Origin: DASQZT01 sp963728965 | Lineage (GTDB): Bacteria > Acidobacteriota > Terriglobia > Bryobacterales > Bryobacteraceae | Assembly: GCA_963728965.1 (NCBI GenBank) | Contig: CAVSMH010000006.1 | Span: forward strand, 1,364,001-1,428,000 | Reading direction: 5' to 3' | Length of the DNA stretch: 64,000 bases | In this document: in pieces, positions 36,069 through 44,223 of the stretch | Layout: each line of letters starts with the position of its first letter | Numbering within the stretch: the first letter of the stretch is position 1 | Made by a program: the position numbers and the translations under genes | Notes under the pieces: model-generated | Seen by the model: only the letters and a program-made list of their open reading frames with translations | Told to the model about the DNA's origin: nothing | The model's database searches: none

Positions 36069-36902
36069 ATGCTTCATAAGGCCTTTCAGATAATTCCGGC
36101 GATTTGTTGCGCCGTGGTGATCGGACACACCGAGCCAACGCTGTTGGAACGGGGCTACCACGAGATGTACAATCTGCGTTTCGCCCAGGCGCACTTGACG
36201 TTTGGCGAGTGGCGGACGCTCCACCCCCTGGATCCGATGGGTCCGACTTCGGAAGCGGCTGCGTACCTGTTTTCGGAGTTTGACCGGCTACACATCCTGC
36301 AATCGGAGTTTTTCACACACGATCAGCACTTCGTCACGGACCATAAGCTGGCGCCCGACCTGGCACTCAAAAAGAATTTCTATGCGGCGTTGCAGGCGGC
36401 GCGCAACCTCTCCGAGCGATCACCCGATGATAAGAATGCGATGTTTGCGACGATTCTGTGTAATGGCCTGGAATCGGACTACCTGGCGCTGATCGAAAAA
36501 AGATACGGCGCTTCGTTCCAACTGATGAAGGCCGGCCGGACAATGGCCGAGCGCCTGCTGGCCGAAGACCCGTCCTTCTATGACGCGTGGCTGGCCATCG
36601 GAATCGAGAACTATATGCTGAGCATCAAGCCCGCTCCGCTGCGCTGGTTGCTCCGCCTCGGCGGAGGAAAGACGGACCACGCCGTAGGAATCGCAAAACT
36701 GAAGCTCACCGCCGAAAAAGGCCACTACCTCGCCCCCTTCGCGAAGCTGCTTCTGGCGGTGGCCGCGTTGCGCGAAAAAGACAACATGCAGGCGCGCGAC
36801 CTGCTGACGGGACTGGTTACCGAATATCCGCAGAACCCACTCTATCGCCAGGAACTGTCGCGAATCGACCCGCTGGCGTACAGCGGCGCTGCTTCGCGAT
36901 GA
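36069..36902 (+). CDS. Exported helical (TPR-like) hypothetical protein
   Basis: A 277-residue protein with a short hydrophobic signal (FQIIPAICCAVVIGH). The rest is helical hairpins with TPR-like spacing (RGYHEMYNLRFAQAHLTFGEW at about 24-44, then APFAKLLLAVAALREKDNMQARDLL near the C-terminus), suggesting a protein-binding scaffold. No catalytic motif is seen. The ATG at 36069 is preferred; a TTG three codons earlier is possible. It is monocistronic after the LacI gene. Confidence 0.65.
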   Translation: MLHKAFQIIPAICCAVVIGHTEPTLLERGYHEMYNLRFAQAHLTFGEWRTLHPLDPMGPTSEAAAYLFSEFDRLHILQSEFFTHDQHFVTDHKLAPDLALKKNFYAALQAARNLSERSPDDKNAMFATILCNGLESDYLALIEKRYGASFQLMKAGRTMAERLLAEDPSFYDAWLAIGIENYMLSIKPAPLRWLLRLGGGKTDHAVGIAKLKLTAEKGHYLAPFAKLLLAVAALREKDNMQARDLLTGLVTEYPQNPLYRQELSRIDPLAYSGAASR

Positions 36903-37202
36903 CCGGGCGTCGCGGGGCCGGCGCGGTGGCCGCCTGTACGTTCAAACGCATTTTCCTCGTTTTGTTTTTGCGATTTCGGCTACAATCAGAGTTCGCGGAG
37001 GTGGGTCTTCTCGAGTAGCAGACGAACCGCAATCGCCGAGCTCGGCTCCTCAGCAGTTCAGACCACTTTTCGCGCCCTTTTTTCCCTCGTCTTCCCGGAT
37101 GGCTGCCGTGTTTGCGGCCAGGCTCTGCGCGATGCCAGCCGGATTCCCGTCTGCCGTACGTGTCTCAGGAAGCCGGAACCCCTGGCCGCCGAGTTCTTTT
37201 GC
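36903..37202 (+). other. Gap before comF that contains its coding N-terminus
   Basis: The first part holds a candidate promoter -10 box TACAAT (36981-36986) and a good ribosome site GGAGGTGGG (36997-37005). From about 37071 the frame of comF is already coding: it reads RALFSLVFPDGCRVCG and then VCRTCLRK, a four-cysteine zinc site. No ATG, GTG or TTG in that frame lies between the ribosome site and 37203. Confidence 0.6.
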
Positions 37203-37817
37203 GTGAGTTGCCGCACGCCGTTCCAGAACCCGTTTCCGCTGGATCCCGAAGGGCGTTGTGACCTCTGCCGGCGTGGCCTTCGCGGCTTTGACGCCGCCTA
37301 TTCGTTCGGCGCGTATGCGGGCGTGCTCCGCGAACTGATCCACCTTTACAAGTACCGTCGGATCCGTTCCTTGGCGCGGCCGCTGACCGAGCTGCTTTCG
37401 ATTGCCTTGCCGCGGGACGAAAAGTTCGACGCCATCACACCAGTTCCATTGCACTGGAGGCGCAGGTGGCAGAGGGGCTTCAACCAGTCGGCACTGCTGG
37501 CCGGTGGGATTGCCGAGCGGACTGGTCTTCCAGTCGTGCGCGCCTTGCGTCGGGTGCGGGCGACCCCCGCCCAGGCCGGCCTCAGCAAGACCAGGAGGCG
37601 GCAGAACGTGGCGTCCGCATTCGCGCCTCGCGCCAGCGCTCTGGGGCTGGCAGGGAAGCGCGTGCTGCTGATTGACGATGTAATGACGACAGGCTCCACG
37701 GCGGCCGCCTGCGCCCTGGCCCTCAAGCGGGCTGGCGTAGGGCGCGTCGTCCTCTTGACTGTGGCCCGCGCCGACCGGCGCCCGGCGGCGGTCGATTCCA
37801 TGGTGGGAGTGTCATAG
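37203..37817 (+). CDS. comF: ComF-family phosphoribosyltransferase-like protein
   Basis: At least 204 residues from the first canonical start (GTG); the real protein very likely begins 40-60 codons earlier, because two CxxC pairs of the ComF zinc finger are encoded upstream in the same frame. Here two more cysteine pairs (CDLCRRG and the start region) are followed by the PRTase domain: ITPVPLHWRRRWQRGFNQSALLA and the PRPP loop VLLIDDVMTTGSTAAACA. ComF homologues aid DNA uptake in competent bacteria, but many are of unknown use. The stop is immediately followed by the HNH gene start. The missing start may reflect a sequence error or a rare start codon. Confidence 0.85.
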   Translation: MSCRTPFQNPFPLDPEGRCDLCRRGLRGFDAAYSFGAYAGVLRELIHLYKYRRIRSLARPLTELLSIALPRDEKFDAITPVPLHWRRRWQRGFNQSALLAGGIAERTGLPVVRALRRVRATPAQAGLSKTRRRQNVASAFAPRASALGLAGKRVLLIDDVMTTGSTAAACALALKRAGVGRVVLLTVARADRRPAAVDSMVGVS

Positions 37818-38342
37818 ATGCCGAGCGAACGTCTCCAGAAACCCGTGCTGGTTTTGAATGCCAGCTACGAGCCCATTAACATCTGCGCGGCGCGCCGCGC
37901 GCTGGTGTTGGTGCTGAAGGGTGTTGCCGCGGCGGAAGAGGAATCGATGCTACCGGTTCACTCCGCACGCGCCACCATGCGGTTGCCCTCAGTGATACGC
38001 CTGCTGGAATACCGGCGCATCCCGCATCAAACGCGGGCACTGTCGCGCAAGAACATCCTGATGCGGGACCGCTACACGTGTCAGTATTGTCATCGGACCC
38101 TGGTCTCGGGGGAGTTGACGCTGGACCACGTTGTGCCCCGTTCACGCGCCGGGGAATCGGCCTGGGAGAACCTGGTAGCGTGCTGCAACCCGTGCAACAA
38201 CCGCAAAGGGAACCGGACGCCGGATGAGGCGGGGATGCGACTTGCCCGGCAACCGCGGCCGTTCAGCCTGCACACCAGTCGACACCTGATCCGAATGCTG
38301 GGCAAAGGCGATGCGCAATGGCGCAAGTATCTGTTCTATTAA
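37818..38342 (+). CDS. HNH endonuclease
   Basis: A 174-residue nuclease with the HNH finger CQYCHRTLVSGELTLDHVVPRSRAG, followed by the second cysteine pair in NLVACCNPCNNRKGNRTP. The upstream half has KPVLVLNASYEPINICAARRA, a block shared by a widespread bacterial HNH family often found beside comF-like and repair genes. It starts at the base after the comF stop, so the two are co-translated. The family's physiological role is unproven, possibly DNA processing. Confidence 0.9.
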   Translation: MPSERLQKPVLVLNASYEPINICAARRALVLVLKGVAAAEEESMLPVHSARATMRLPSVIRLLEYRRIPHQTRALSRKNILMRDRYTCQYCHRTLVSGELTLDHVVPRSRAGESAWENLVACCNPCNNRKGNRTPDEAGMRLARQPRPFSLHTSRHLIRMLGKGDAQWRKYLFY

Positions 38343-38386
38343 GCACCGAGCCTTAACAACTGTAACCGGATCAAAGCCATCCGGAG

Positions 38387-38416
38387 TTGCAGCAGTTTCA
38401 TGGACTGGAGTATAGT
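38387..38416 (+). promoter_or_regulatory. Sigma-70-type promoter of the small secreted protein gene
   Basis: TTGCAG (38387-38392), an 18-base spacer, and TATAGT (38411-38416). The start of transcription would fall about 30 bases before the GTG start at 38455. A small hairpin, CCGGAT/ATCCGG, lies at 38366-38384 just upstream and may end comF-HNH transcription. Confidence 0.5.
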
Positions 38417-38454
38417 CGTTCCTGAATTGATTCTGCACTCTGAGGAGGGAATAC

Positions 38455-38745
38455 GTGAAGAAACTGCTTCCGTTGTTGGGCTTAGCTGCCATGTCCGCGA
38501 TGGCCGCGGATTGGACCGGGTATGTCGTCGACAAGGGCTGCTCGACGAAGAAGGAAATGTGGACCAACGCGGCCTGTGTGGAGCGTTGCGTCGCGCGCGG
38601 CGACAAGCTGGTCTTCGTCACTGAGGACGGCAAAATATACCAGGTCGCGGATCAGGACAAAGTGAAATCGCACGGTGGACAGAAAGTGACGATTTCGGGA
38701 ACGATGGATGGAGACACCATCCACGTGGACAGTGTGAAGATGTAA
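38455..38745 (+). CDS. Small secreted protein, DUF5818-like
   Basis: A 96-residue protein starting at GTG after a GAGGAGGG site. It has a signal peptide (KKLLPLLGLAAMSAMA). The mature part reads WTGYVVDKGC, then a cysteine pair in NAACVERCVARGDKLVFV and a small beta domain KVTISGTMDGDTIHVDSVKM. This resembles the short acidobacterial secreted domain with a GxxxDxxC start; family recognition is from memory. Three cysteines suggest a disulfide in the periplasm. Function unknown. Confidence 0.7.
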   Translation: MKKLLPLLGLAAMSAMAADWTGYVVDKGCSTKKEMWTNAACVERCVARGDKLVFVTEDGKIYQVADQDKVKSHGGQKVTISGTMDGDTIHVDSVKM

Positions 38746-38785
38746 TGGGGGATCGGGGCGGAGTGTGTCCGCCCCAAAGGGTCCG

Positions 38786-40210
38786 TTACTCCGCGCCGAC
38801 CATTTGGCGCATTTCCTGCACCAGCGCCCGGAGATTGGCGGCGTAGGTGTCGAGTTCCGCCCCGGCCGAGGCACTTTCCTCGGCCGCCGCGGCGGCCTTC
38901 TGCGTAACCTGCTCCATTTCGAGAATGGCCCGCGAGATCTGTTCCATGCCGCGCGCCTGTTCCTGGCTTCCGGCGTTCACTTCGTCTACCAGCAACTTGA
39001 CGCGACCGGAGTTTCCGGTCATACCGACGACCGCACCGGCCATTTGATCGAGCCGTCCATTGCCATCGCGTGAGGTCGCGATGGATTCCTCAATCAGTCC
39101 GGCGGTGTCTTTGGCGGCCTGCGCGCACCGTTGTGCGAGGTTGCGGACTTCGTCCGCCACCACGGCGAATCCCAGTCCTGCCTCACCTGCCCGGGCGGCC
39201 TCCACGGCCGCGTTGAGCGCGAGGATATTGGTCTGAAACGCGATTTCATCGATCACTTTGATGATGCGGGCAATCTTGTTGCTGGCTCCATCGATTTCCT
39301 TCATCGACTCCACCATGCGGTTCAGAGTCTGGTTGACATCCGCGGCGCCTTTTTCCGATTCCTGCATCAAGCCCGCCACTTGCTGCGCATGTTCGGCATT
39401 CTTGCGGGTGATGGAAGCGATCTCCTCGGTGGAGGCGGACGTTTCTTCGAGGGAAGCCGCCTGCTGAGACGCGCCCTCCGCCAGTGACCGGCTGGCGCCG
39501 GAGACCTGCGATGCGGCGCTGGCCACATGCTCGGCGCTTTCCGCCATGCGGGCGGAGAAGGCGCGAAGCGAGCCACTGGAACGCCGTACCACCCAGAGGA
39601 CCGCGCCGCCCACTCCCAGCGACAACAGCATCAGCCCCCAAGCGATGTAGTTGACACGCGCCGATTTGGCGGCCGCCGCTTCGGAGGCCGACGCTAGTTC
39701 CCGGGAGCGTTCGTCCATCATGGTCGCCGACTGACGAGTGATTCCATCCAGCGTCGGCTCCACCTTTTGGGCAAAGATCCCCAGAGCCGAGTCCATCTGC
39801 TGGTTCGCCATGGCCTGGCGCAGTTCCTCGTGAGCTTGGGCCGCCGCGGATGCCTGGCGCTGGAACGCCTGGTGTTGCTGGAGGGCTTGCTGAGTTCCGC
39901 CCAACTTCTGTATTTCCACCAAATCCTGCTGCAACCGCTGCTGTACAGCCTGGAATTTCTCGAGGTAGTCCGACGCCTTGGTTTTGTCGCCCACGATGGC
40001 CGCCAGGACGCATCCACGCTCGAAGCTGGTCATTTCGGTTGCCGCCAGGCTCAGGTCGCCATCGAGATGCTGTGTGCGGCCCGTGACGTTCGCGGCCCGC
40101 TCCAGGTCGGCGTTGAGATCAGCCACGACCACCATGGCACCCCCGCCGATCACAAAGACGAGCAGTAGCATGACGCCAAAGCTGATCAGCAGTTTCTTTC
40201 CTATACTCAT
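38786..40210 (-). CDS. Methyl-accepting chemotaxis protein
   Basis: A 474-residue receptor. The first membrane helix is at about 7-29, followed by a four-helix-bundle sensor of about 155 residues (helical, with LDGDLSLAATEMTSFERG) and a second helix at about 186-208. No recognisable HAMP domain follows; a short linker leads to the signalling coiled coil, whose hairpin tip is IDEIAFQTNILALNAAVEAARAGEAG. The sequence has few methylation-type Glu-Glu pairs. It starts 17 bases after the TonB_C-domain gene and is probably co-transcribed with it. Confidence 0.92.
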   Translation of the reverse strand: MSIGKKLLISFGVMLLLVFVIGGGAMVVVADLNADLERAANVTGRTQHLDGDLSLAATEMTSFERGCVLAAIVGDKTKASDYLEKFQAVQQRLQQDLVEIQKLGGTQQALQQHQAFQRQASAAAQAHEELRQAMANQQMDSALGIFAQKVEPTLDGITRQSATMMDERSRELASASEAAAAKSARVNYIAWGLMLLSLGVGGAVLWVVRRSSGSLRAFSARMAESAEHVASAASQVSGASRSLAEGASQQAASLEETSASTEEIASITRKNAEHAQQVAGLMQESEKGAADVNQTLNRMVESMKEIDGASNKIARIIKVIDEIAFQTNILALNAAVEAARAGEAGLGFAVVADEVRNLAQRCAQAAKDTAGLIEESIATSRDGNGRLDQMAGAVVGMTGNSGRVKLLVDEVNAGSQEQARGMEQISRAILEMEQVTQKAAAAAEESASAGAELDTYAANLRALVQEMRQMVGAE

Positions 40211-40227
40211 TCGATTGCCCTCTGACT

Positions 40228-40578
40228 CTACGGACGCTTAAAAGTAATACTGACCGGCGCGAGCACCCTCTGTGCCTTGCCGTCGGCCATAAATGGCTTG
40301 AACTTCCACTTCTTCAACGCCTCGGCAGCTGGTTTCGTCAACACGGGATTCCCGCTGAGGATATTCACCTTTTCTACCGAGCCAGTCTCGCTGACAACGG
40401 CCTCCAGATCCACCTCGCCCTCAATTCTCAACTGCAGGGCCATAGGCGGGTATTGCGGCTGTACTTTAGAGACTGCCGTCTGCAACGCTTCGGCGCGCGA
40501 AAGTTTCTTTTCGGGCTCCTGGGCAAAACCGCTTAACGCGACAACCACCAGCAGGAGCGCTGCTCGTCCCGATCTCAT
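40228..40578 (-). CDS. Exported TonB C-terminal-domain protein
   Basis: A 116-residue protein. The start at 40578 is preceded by AAGGAGG. A signal peptide (SGRAALLLVVVALSGFAQ) is followed at once by a TonB_C domain (VQPQYPPMALQLRIEGEVDLEAVV, then ALKKWKFKPF). It has neither the inner-membrane anchor nor the proline-rich spacer of a true TonB, so it cannot transmit proton-motive force in the usual way. It could instead be a periplasmic partner or adaptor. It lies between the MCP gene and the selenoprotein locus on the same strand. Confidence 0.8.
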   Translation of the reverse strand: MRSGRAALLLVVVALSGFAQEPEKKLSRAEALQTAVSKVQPQYPPMALQLRIEGEVDLEAVVSETGSVEKVNILSGNPVLTKPAAEALKKWKFKPFMADGKAQRVLAPVSITFKRP

Positions 40579-40768
40579 CCATGCCTCCTTCACTAATGAC
40601 TTCTGAGTGGATATATCGGCTGTACCGGAGAAATATTTAGAGATCAAGGGAAATACCGGAGTAAAGAACCGGAATACCTGGAGCGTCCGGAAGCGTGCGG
40701 ATGCCCGGCAGATGACGGTTACCCGCATGGAGGGGGCGACGGTGGGACCGGCCGCGCCGGGCCGCGAT

Positions 40769-41212
40769 CTACTTCCCGGCGGCGAGCACGTCCGAGGGGC
40801 TGGGCATGCCGCGCCGGGCAAACCGGATCGTCCCTTCACCGTCGATCAGGTAAACGGTTCGTTTTACAATCAGCCCGCTGGCGTGATACAACTCGGCAAC
40901 CTTCTGCCCCTGGTCCACGAGCAGAGGAAACGGAAAACTGTATTTTTCCCGGAAACTCCGGTGGCTGCGCGCACTTTGCGGATTGATTCCCAACACCCGC
41001 GCATCATCGGTGCGGACCGACTTCCAGTTGTCACGCAACTGGCAGAGTTGCCTGGTTCAGCCGGGAGTATCATCTCCCGGGTAAAAGACCAGGACGACCC
41101 GCTTGCCCCGCAACTCCGAAAGGGTCACGATGCGTCCGGCTTCATCGGGAAGGGAGAAGTCGGGGGCCGGCGTTCCAGGCGGCAGAGGGTCGGAAAACAG
41201 CCACGAGAACAT
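40769..41212 (-). CDS. Selenocysteine-containing peroxiredoxin (PrxQ/Bcp type), in-frame UGA read as Sec52
   Basis: Reading through the UGA at 41059-41057 gives a normal-length 147-residue thiol peroxidase. Before it: PAPDFSLPDEAGRIVTLSEL and LVFYPGDDTPG. The UGA takes the exact place of the peroxidatic cysteine, giving PGDDTPG-U-TRQLCQLRD. The resolving cysteine of the C-x4-C PrxQ pattern is kept as Cys57. After it the frame continues FPLLVDQGQKVAELY and ends VYLIDGEGTIRFARRGMPS. The start ATG overlaps the stop of the metalloprotease gene (TGATG). A hairpin of SECIS geometry follows the UGA. A stop by mutation is the alternative, but both halves and the residues around it remain conserved. 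The enzyme would reduce peroxides. Confidence 0.82.
41016..41059 (-). promoter_or_regulatory. Candidate bacterial SECIS element with UGA Sec codon
   Basis: Counting from the UGA (41059-41057), a perfect 7-bp stem CCAGTTG (41042-41036) / CAACTGG (41030-41024) carries the 5-base loop CGTGA. The loop starts 22 bases after the UGA, inside the 16-37 range of bacterial SECIS elements, and has the required G at its second position. A short lower helix ACC (41056-41054) with GGT (41018-41016) closes the structure. SelB would bind here to deliver Sec-tRNA. The hairpin is within coding sequence, as in all bacterial SECIS elements. Confidence 0.7.
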
Positions 41213-44151
41213 CATTCCACCCCGATCGAGATTTCGTTACTGTGGGCCAGGCTGACCGACAAGAGGAGCGACTGGGGTCCCGGGGCCAAGCCTGTGGGCA
41301 CCCGCACGTTGACCTGGTAAAGGCCCTGATAGCCGGGCACCAGTCCGCTGTAGACGGGAGTCACGGGGATGGCGCCGATAAACACCAGGGGCGTGAGCAC
41401 GGTGCGATCCAGTCCGCCCGCCGAACGGGTCGGCCCCAGCCCCGTGCAGTAGATTTCGATGTAGTCCCCCGCCCTCACCGGTGTGCTGACGGCGCTCACG
41501 GCGGTCCCGGCGTGCAGCACGGCGCCCGGGAAGATGCCGGGCTGGACCGGTTTGATCTCGACCGTCGCCGCAGCTTGAGCGCCGGAAGGGGTCACGACGG
41601 TCACGGTCGTCAGGTTGCCGTGCGGCGTGTCAGCGGGGACATAGAAGTTGATTTGTCCGTCGCTGGCATAGAACACCGGCACGAAGACGTCACCCAACCG
41701 CACGCGCACCCCGGCCAGGGTCGAAGGCCACGGATAGACGGCCGAACCGCTGTGCCCGTCCGCCAGTTTGGCGCCGAGGATGGTGGCCAGCGCTCCGGCT
41801 GCCACTTCCGGCTCGAAGGAGGCGGCGTTGCTGACGGAGGTCACCACCGGCACGGCGCTTCCGGCCCGCAAGACGAGGGTTACGGAAGGCAGCGCCGCGA
41901 GGGTCAGTTGCAACTCGTTTGCATCGGCTGCTCCCGGCGACCAACGCAGGGACGCCTGCCCCTGGGCATCCGTCGTCACTTCCGCCGCGGACACGCTTCC
42001 CTCCGCCGAGGGTGTAGCGCGAATGATCGCGCCGGGGTAGACCAGGTTGTTGACGTCGGTGAGACGAACCACGATTGGATCGGGCAAGGCGCCCGCGCCG
42101 GATGAGACCTGGCGGTCGCCCGAAACGGCAGTCAGCCTCAACAGGGACGGGTCGGCCACCTGCACGCGAGCCTCGGCCGTATCATAGGCGGGATCTTCCG
42201 GAACAGCGGACAGTTCCTCGACCCCGGGCCGGACTCCGGCCACGACAAAGGTCGCGCTGCGCTCGCCCGCTGGAATCCGCACGGACGCGGGCACGCTGGC
42301 ATACCCGTGCGGGGCCTGCAACTGTACGGTCAGGTCGGAAGCCGGCGCGGTCTCGACCGACAACGTCGCCGAGGCGGTTGCTTCCGGGAGCACACCGGCG
42401 GCCGGGAAGAGCGAAATCTTCAGGGATCGCTTCAAGGACGTGTCGGCCGTGGCATTGTTGGAGGCCGCCTGGGCAAAGAAGCTCTCGAACTGCCGGCGGA
42501 AACCATCGACCTTGGCCAGGTCCGCCGCGGAAGGTTCCGAGCCCTGCGCCACTACCAGGATGAAGGCGAACCGGAACCGCCGCTGGGCCACGGTGAAGTC
42601 CGGGGTGCGCCGACCCATGGCGGCGACCACTTCATCGATGGCGATATCGCGCCGGCCCCCATTGAAGCCGTAGTTGCGCAGGGGATGCCACTGCGTCATG
42701 CCCGACGGCACGCCCGTAACCAGGAACGTGGGGGGCACCTCCTGGGCGGCGCGCCATCCCATCAGGTACTGATCGAGCGGCGAGAAGGCCTGCACCGTGT
42801 CGGTCGTCAGGAAGCGCGGCGACGTCTCCGGCCCGCGGTCCACAATTCGCTCGCCCTCGAGCAGCGACGCTTCCGAGTTGAACGCGAAGCTCCAATGCGC
42901 GTTCTGGTAACCCAGCATCGGCAGCGCCGAAGGATCCAACGGATCGAGGACGCTGGCGAAGGCCAGAAACAGGTGGCCCGCCTCGTGAGCCAGGGCGGTG
43001 AGCGGCGTGTCGCCCGAAGCGGCGCGCAACGGCACCAGGCTGTTCGGGTTGGTGGGATAGTTTCCCAGTTGTCCCATGTTGACCATCGAGAGCAGCCGCG
43101 ACGCCGATCCGAACGACTTCCCGAAATCGCCGGTATCCACCCCGTAGCCGGTGCCGCTGCTGCGCACGGTGCTCTCGTACGACAGGACTCCGTCGCCCAG
43201 GGCGTCGATGTCCATGTTGTTGTAGATCACCAGGTAATCGTAGGTGTCCTCGTGGGTCTCGTAGAACTTCTGGGCGGCGGTGACGATATCCACTTCGAGG
43301 TCGCTCCCGAAGCGCTCGGCGACTGCCGCCGTATAGGTGCCGCTCGGGTCATTACGAAAATCCACCAGGGATGACGAGCCTTTCAGATTGCCGGGTGCAA
43401 TGCCGACCACGGCATTCGTGGCGGCCGCTCCGGAGTACGAAAAGGCAATGCGGCCATCGGCAAAAAGCGCAACCTGAAACGTCTGCCTGCGGCCCGGGCC
43501 GCTTTCGGTCCACTCCGGAACGCCGACCCAACCGACAACCAGGCGATCGCCATCGGCCAGCACCCTCACGCCGCCCGCAGTGGCCGAAGGGTCCAGGTCG
43601 TCGAACAAGGGGGCAATCCGGGGTGGTCCGGAGGTGGCGCGTCCGAGCGATCGCGAACTGGATTGGGAGTCGGCCGCGGTGAAGGTGAGGTTGCCGTCGG
43701 AGTTGACGAAGACCCGGTCGTATGTGGCGCCAAAGAAGGGAAACGCGAACGGCAACTTCACTTCGCGCGAATCGTCGTCATCCAGGGCGGCCAGAGGGGT
43801 GCCGTTGGCCGCGCCGGCATCGTAGCCTTCATCGCTGACTTCGTAGCGATATTGGGTGGCGCTGGGCGACGCCGGCGTGAACGCCACCGTCTTGCGGTCG
43901 AGGTTGAATTCGTTCTGCCGCGCGACCACGCCATCGGCGTCTTCGAGGATGGCGATGTTGCCGATGTCCCGATTCGCGGTGGCGGTGGCCGCCCGCGGCA
44001 GCAGTCGGCGGGCGCGTACCGCCTGGCGGTGCAGGAACCGCGTTTCGCGGCTGGTCTCGGCAGTAGTACCGCAGAGCGATACCGAGTGCCGCGCGATGGC
44101 CGGCGGAAACAGACCGGCAACTGCGAGGAGAAGAAGAGCGGATCGACGCAT
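41212..44151 (-). CDS. Secreted zinc metalloprotease-like protein with Ig-like repeats and Solibacter-type C-terminal domain
   Basis: A 979-residue exported protein (signal RRSALLLLAVAGLFPPAIA). Residues about 100-230 form a beta domain (PFAFPFFGATYDRVFVNSDGN, nidogen/NHL-like appearance). The metal site is His389-Glu390-x-x-His393 in ALAHEAGHLF, with DQYLMGWRAAQEVPP later as the possible third-ligand region. Around 580-760 lie Big-1-like Ig repeats. The last 220 residues match the TIGR03437-type acidobacterial C-terminal domain (SNAASFEPEVAAGALATILG, FYASDGQINFYVP, PGIFPGAV). Its stop overlaps the start of the Sec-peroxiredoxin gene. Confidence 0.8.
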   Translation of the reverse strand: MRRSALLLLAVAGLFPPAIARHSVSLCGTTAETSRETRFLHRQAVRARRLLPRAATATANRDIGNIAILEDADGVVARQNEFNLDRKTVAFTPASPSATQYRYEVSDEGYDAGAANGTPLAALDDDDSREVKLPFAFPFFGATYDRVFVNSDGNLTFTAADSQSSSRSLGRATSGPPRIAPLFDDLDPSATAGGVRVLADGDRLVVGWVGVPEWTESGPGRRQTFQVALFADGRIAFSYSGAAATNAVVGIAPGNLKGSSSLVDFRNDPSGTYTAAVAERFGSDLEVDIVTAAQKFYETHEDTYDYLVIYNNMDIDALGDGVLSYESTVRSSGTGYGVDTGDFGKSFGSASRLLSMVNMGQLGNYPTNPNSLVPLRAASGDTPLTALAHEAGHLFLAFASVLDPLDPSALPMLGYQNAHWSFAFNSEASLLEGERIVDRGPETSPRFLTTDTVQAFSPLDQYLMGWRAAQEVPPTFLVTGVPSGMTQWHPLRNYGFNGGRRDIAIDEVVAAMGRRTPDFTVAQRRFRFAFILVVAQGSEPSAADLAKVDGFRRQFESFFAQAASNNATADTSLKRSLKISLFPAAGVLPEATASATLSVETAPASDLTVQLQAPHGYASVPASVRIPAGERSATFVVAGVRPGVEELSAVPEDPAYDTAEARVQVADPSLLRLTAVSGDRQVSSGAGALPDPIVVRLTDVNNLVYPGAIIRATPSAEGSVSAAEVTTDAQGQASLRWSPGAADANELQLTLAALPSVTLVLRAGSAVPVVTSVSNAASFEPEVAAGALATILGAKLADGHSGSAVYPWPSTLAGVRVRLGDVFVPVFYASDGQINFYVPADTPHGNLTTVTVVTPSGAQAAATVEIKPVQPGIFPGAVLHAGTAVSAVSTPVRAGDYIEIYCTGLGPTRSAGGLDRTVLTPLVFIGAIPVTPVYSGLVPGYQGLYQVNVRVPTGLAPGPQSLLLSVSLAHSNEISIGVE

Positions 44152-44223
44152 AAAGAAGCGAGTTTTCCCTATTGTCCCATGCGTCCGATTCGGCGCGCCG
44201 CCCGCCCTGCTAGAATCTCGCTG

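Noticed and set aside
37005..37019. Start of comF at the GTG at 37001
   Set aside because: That GTG is in a different frame and meets a stop (TAG) after five codons.
40579..40839. N-terminal extension of the TonB_C protein to 40839
   Set aside because: The 87 extra residues lack conservation and overlap the peroxiredoxin 3' end; a clean AAGGAGG and signal peptide support the start at 40578.
40769..41038. Reading the peroxiredoxin as an 89-residue protein starting at TTG 41038
   Set aside because: It would lack the first beta strands and both active-site residues, has no ribosome site, and the upstream frame is clearly peroxiredoxin.
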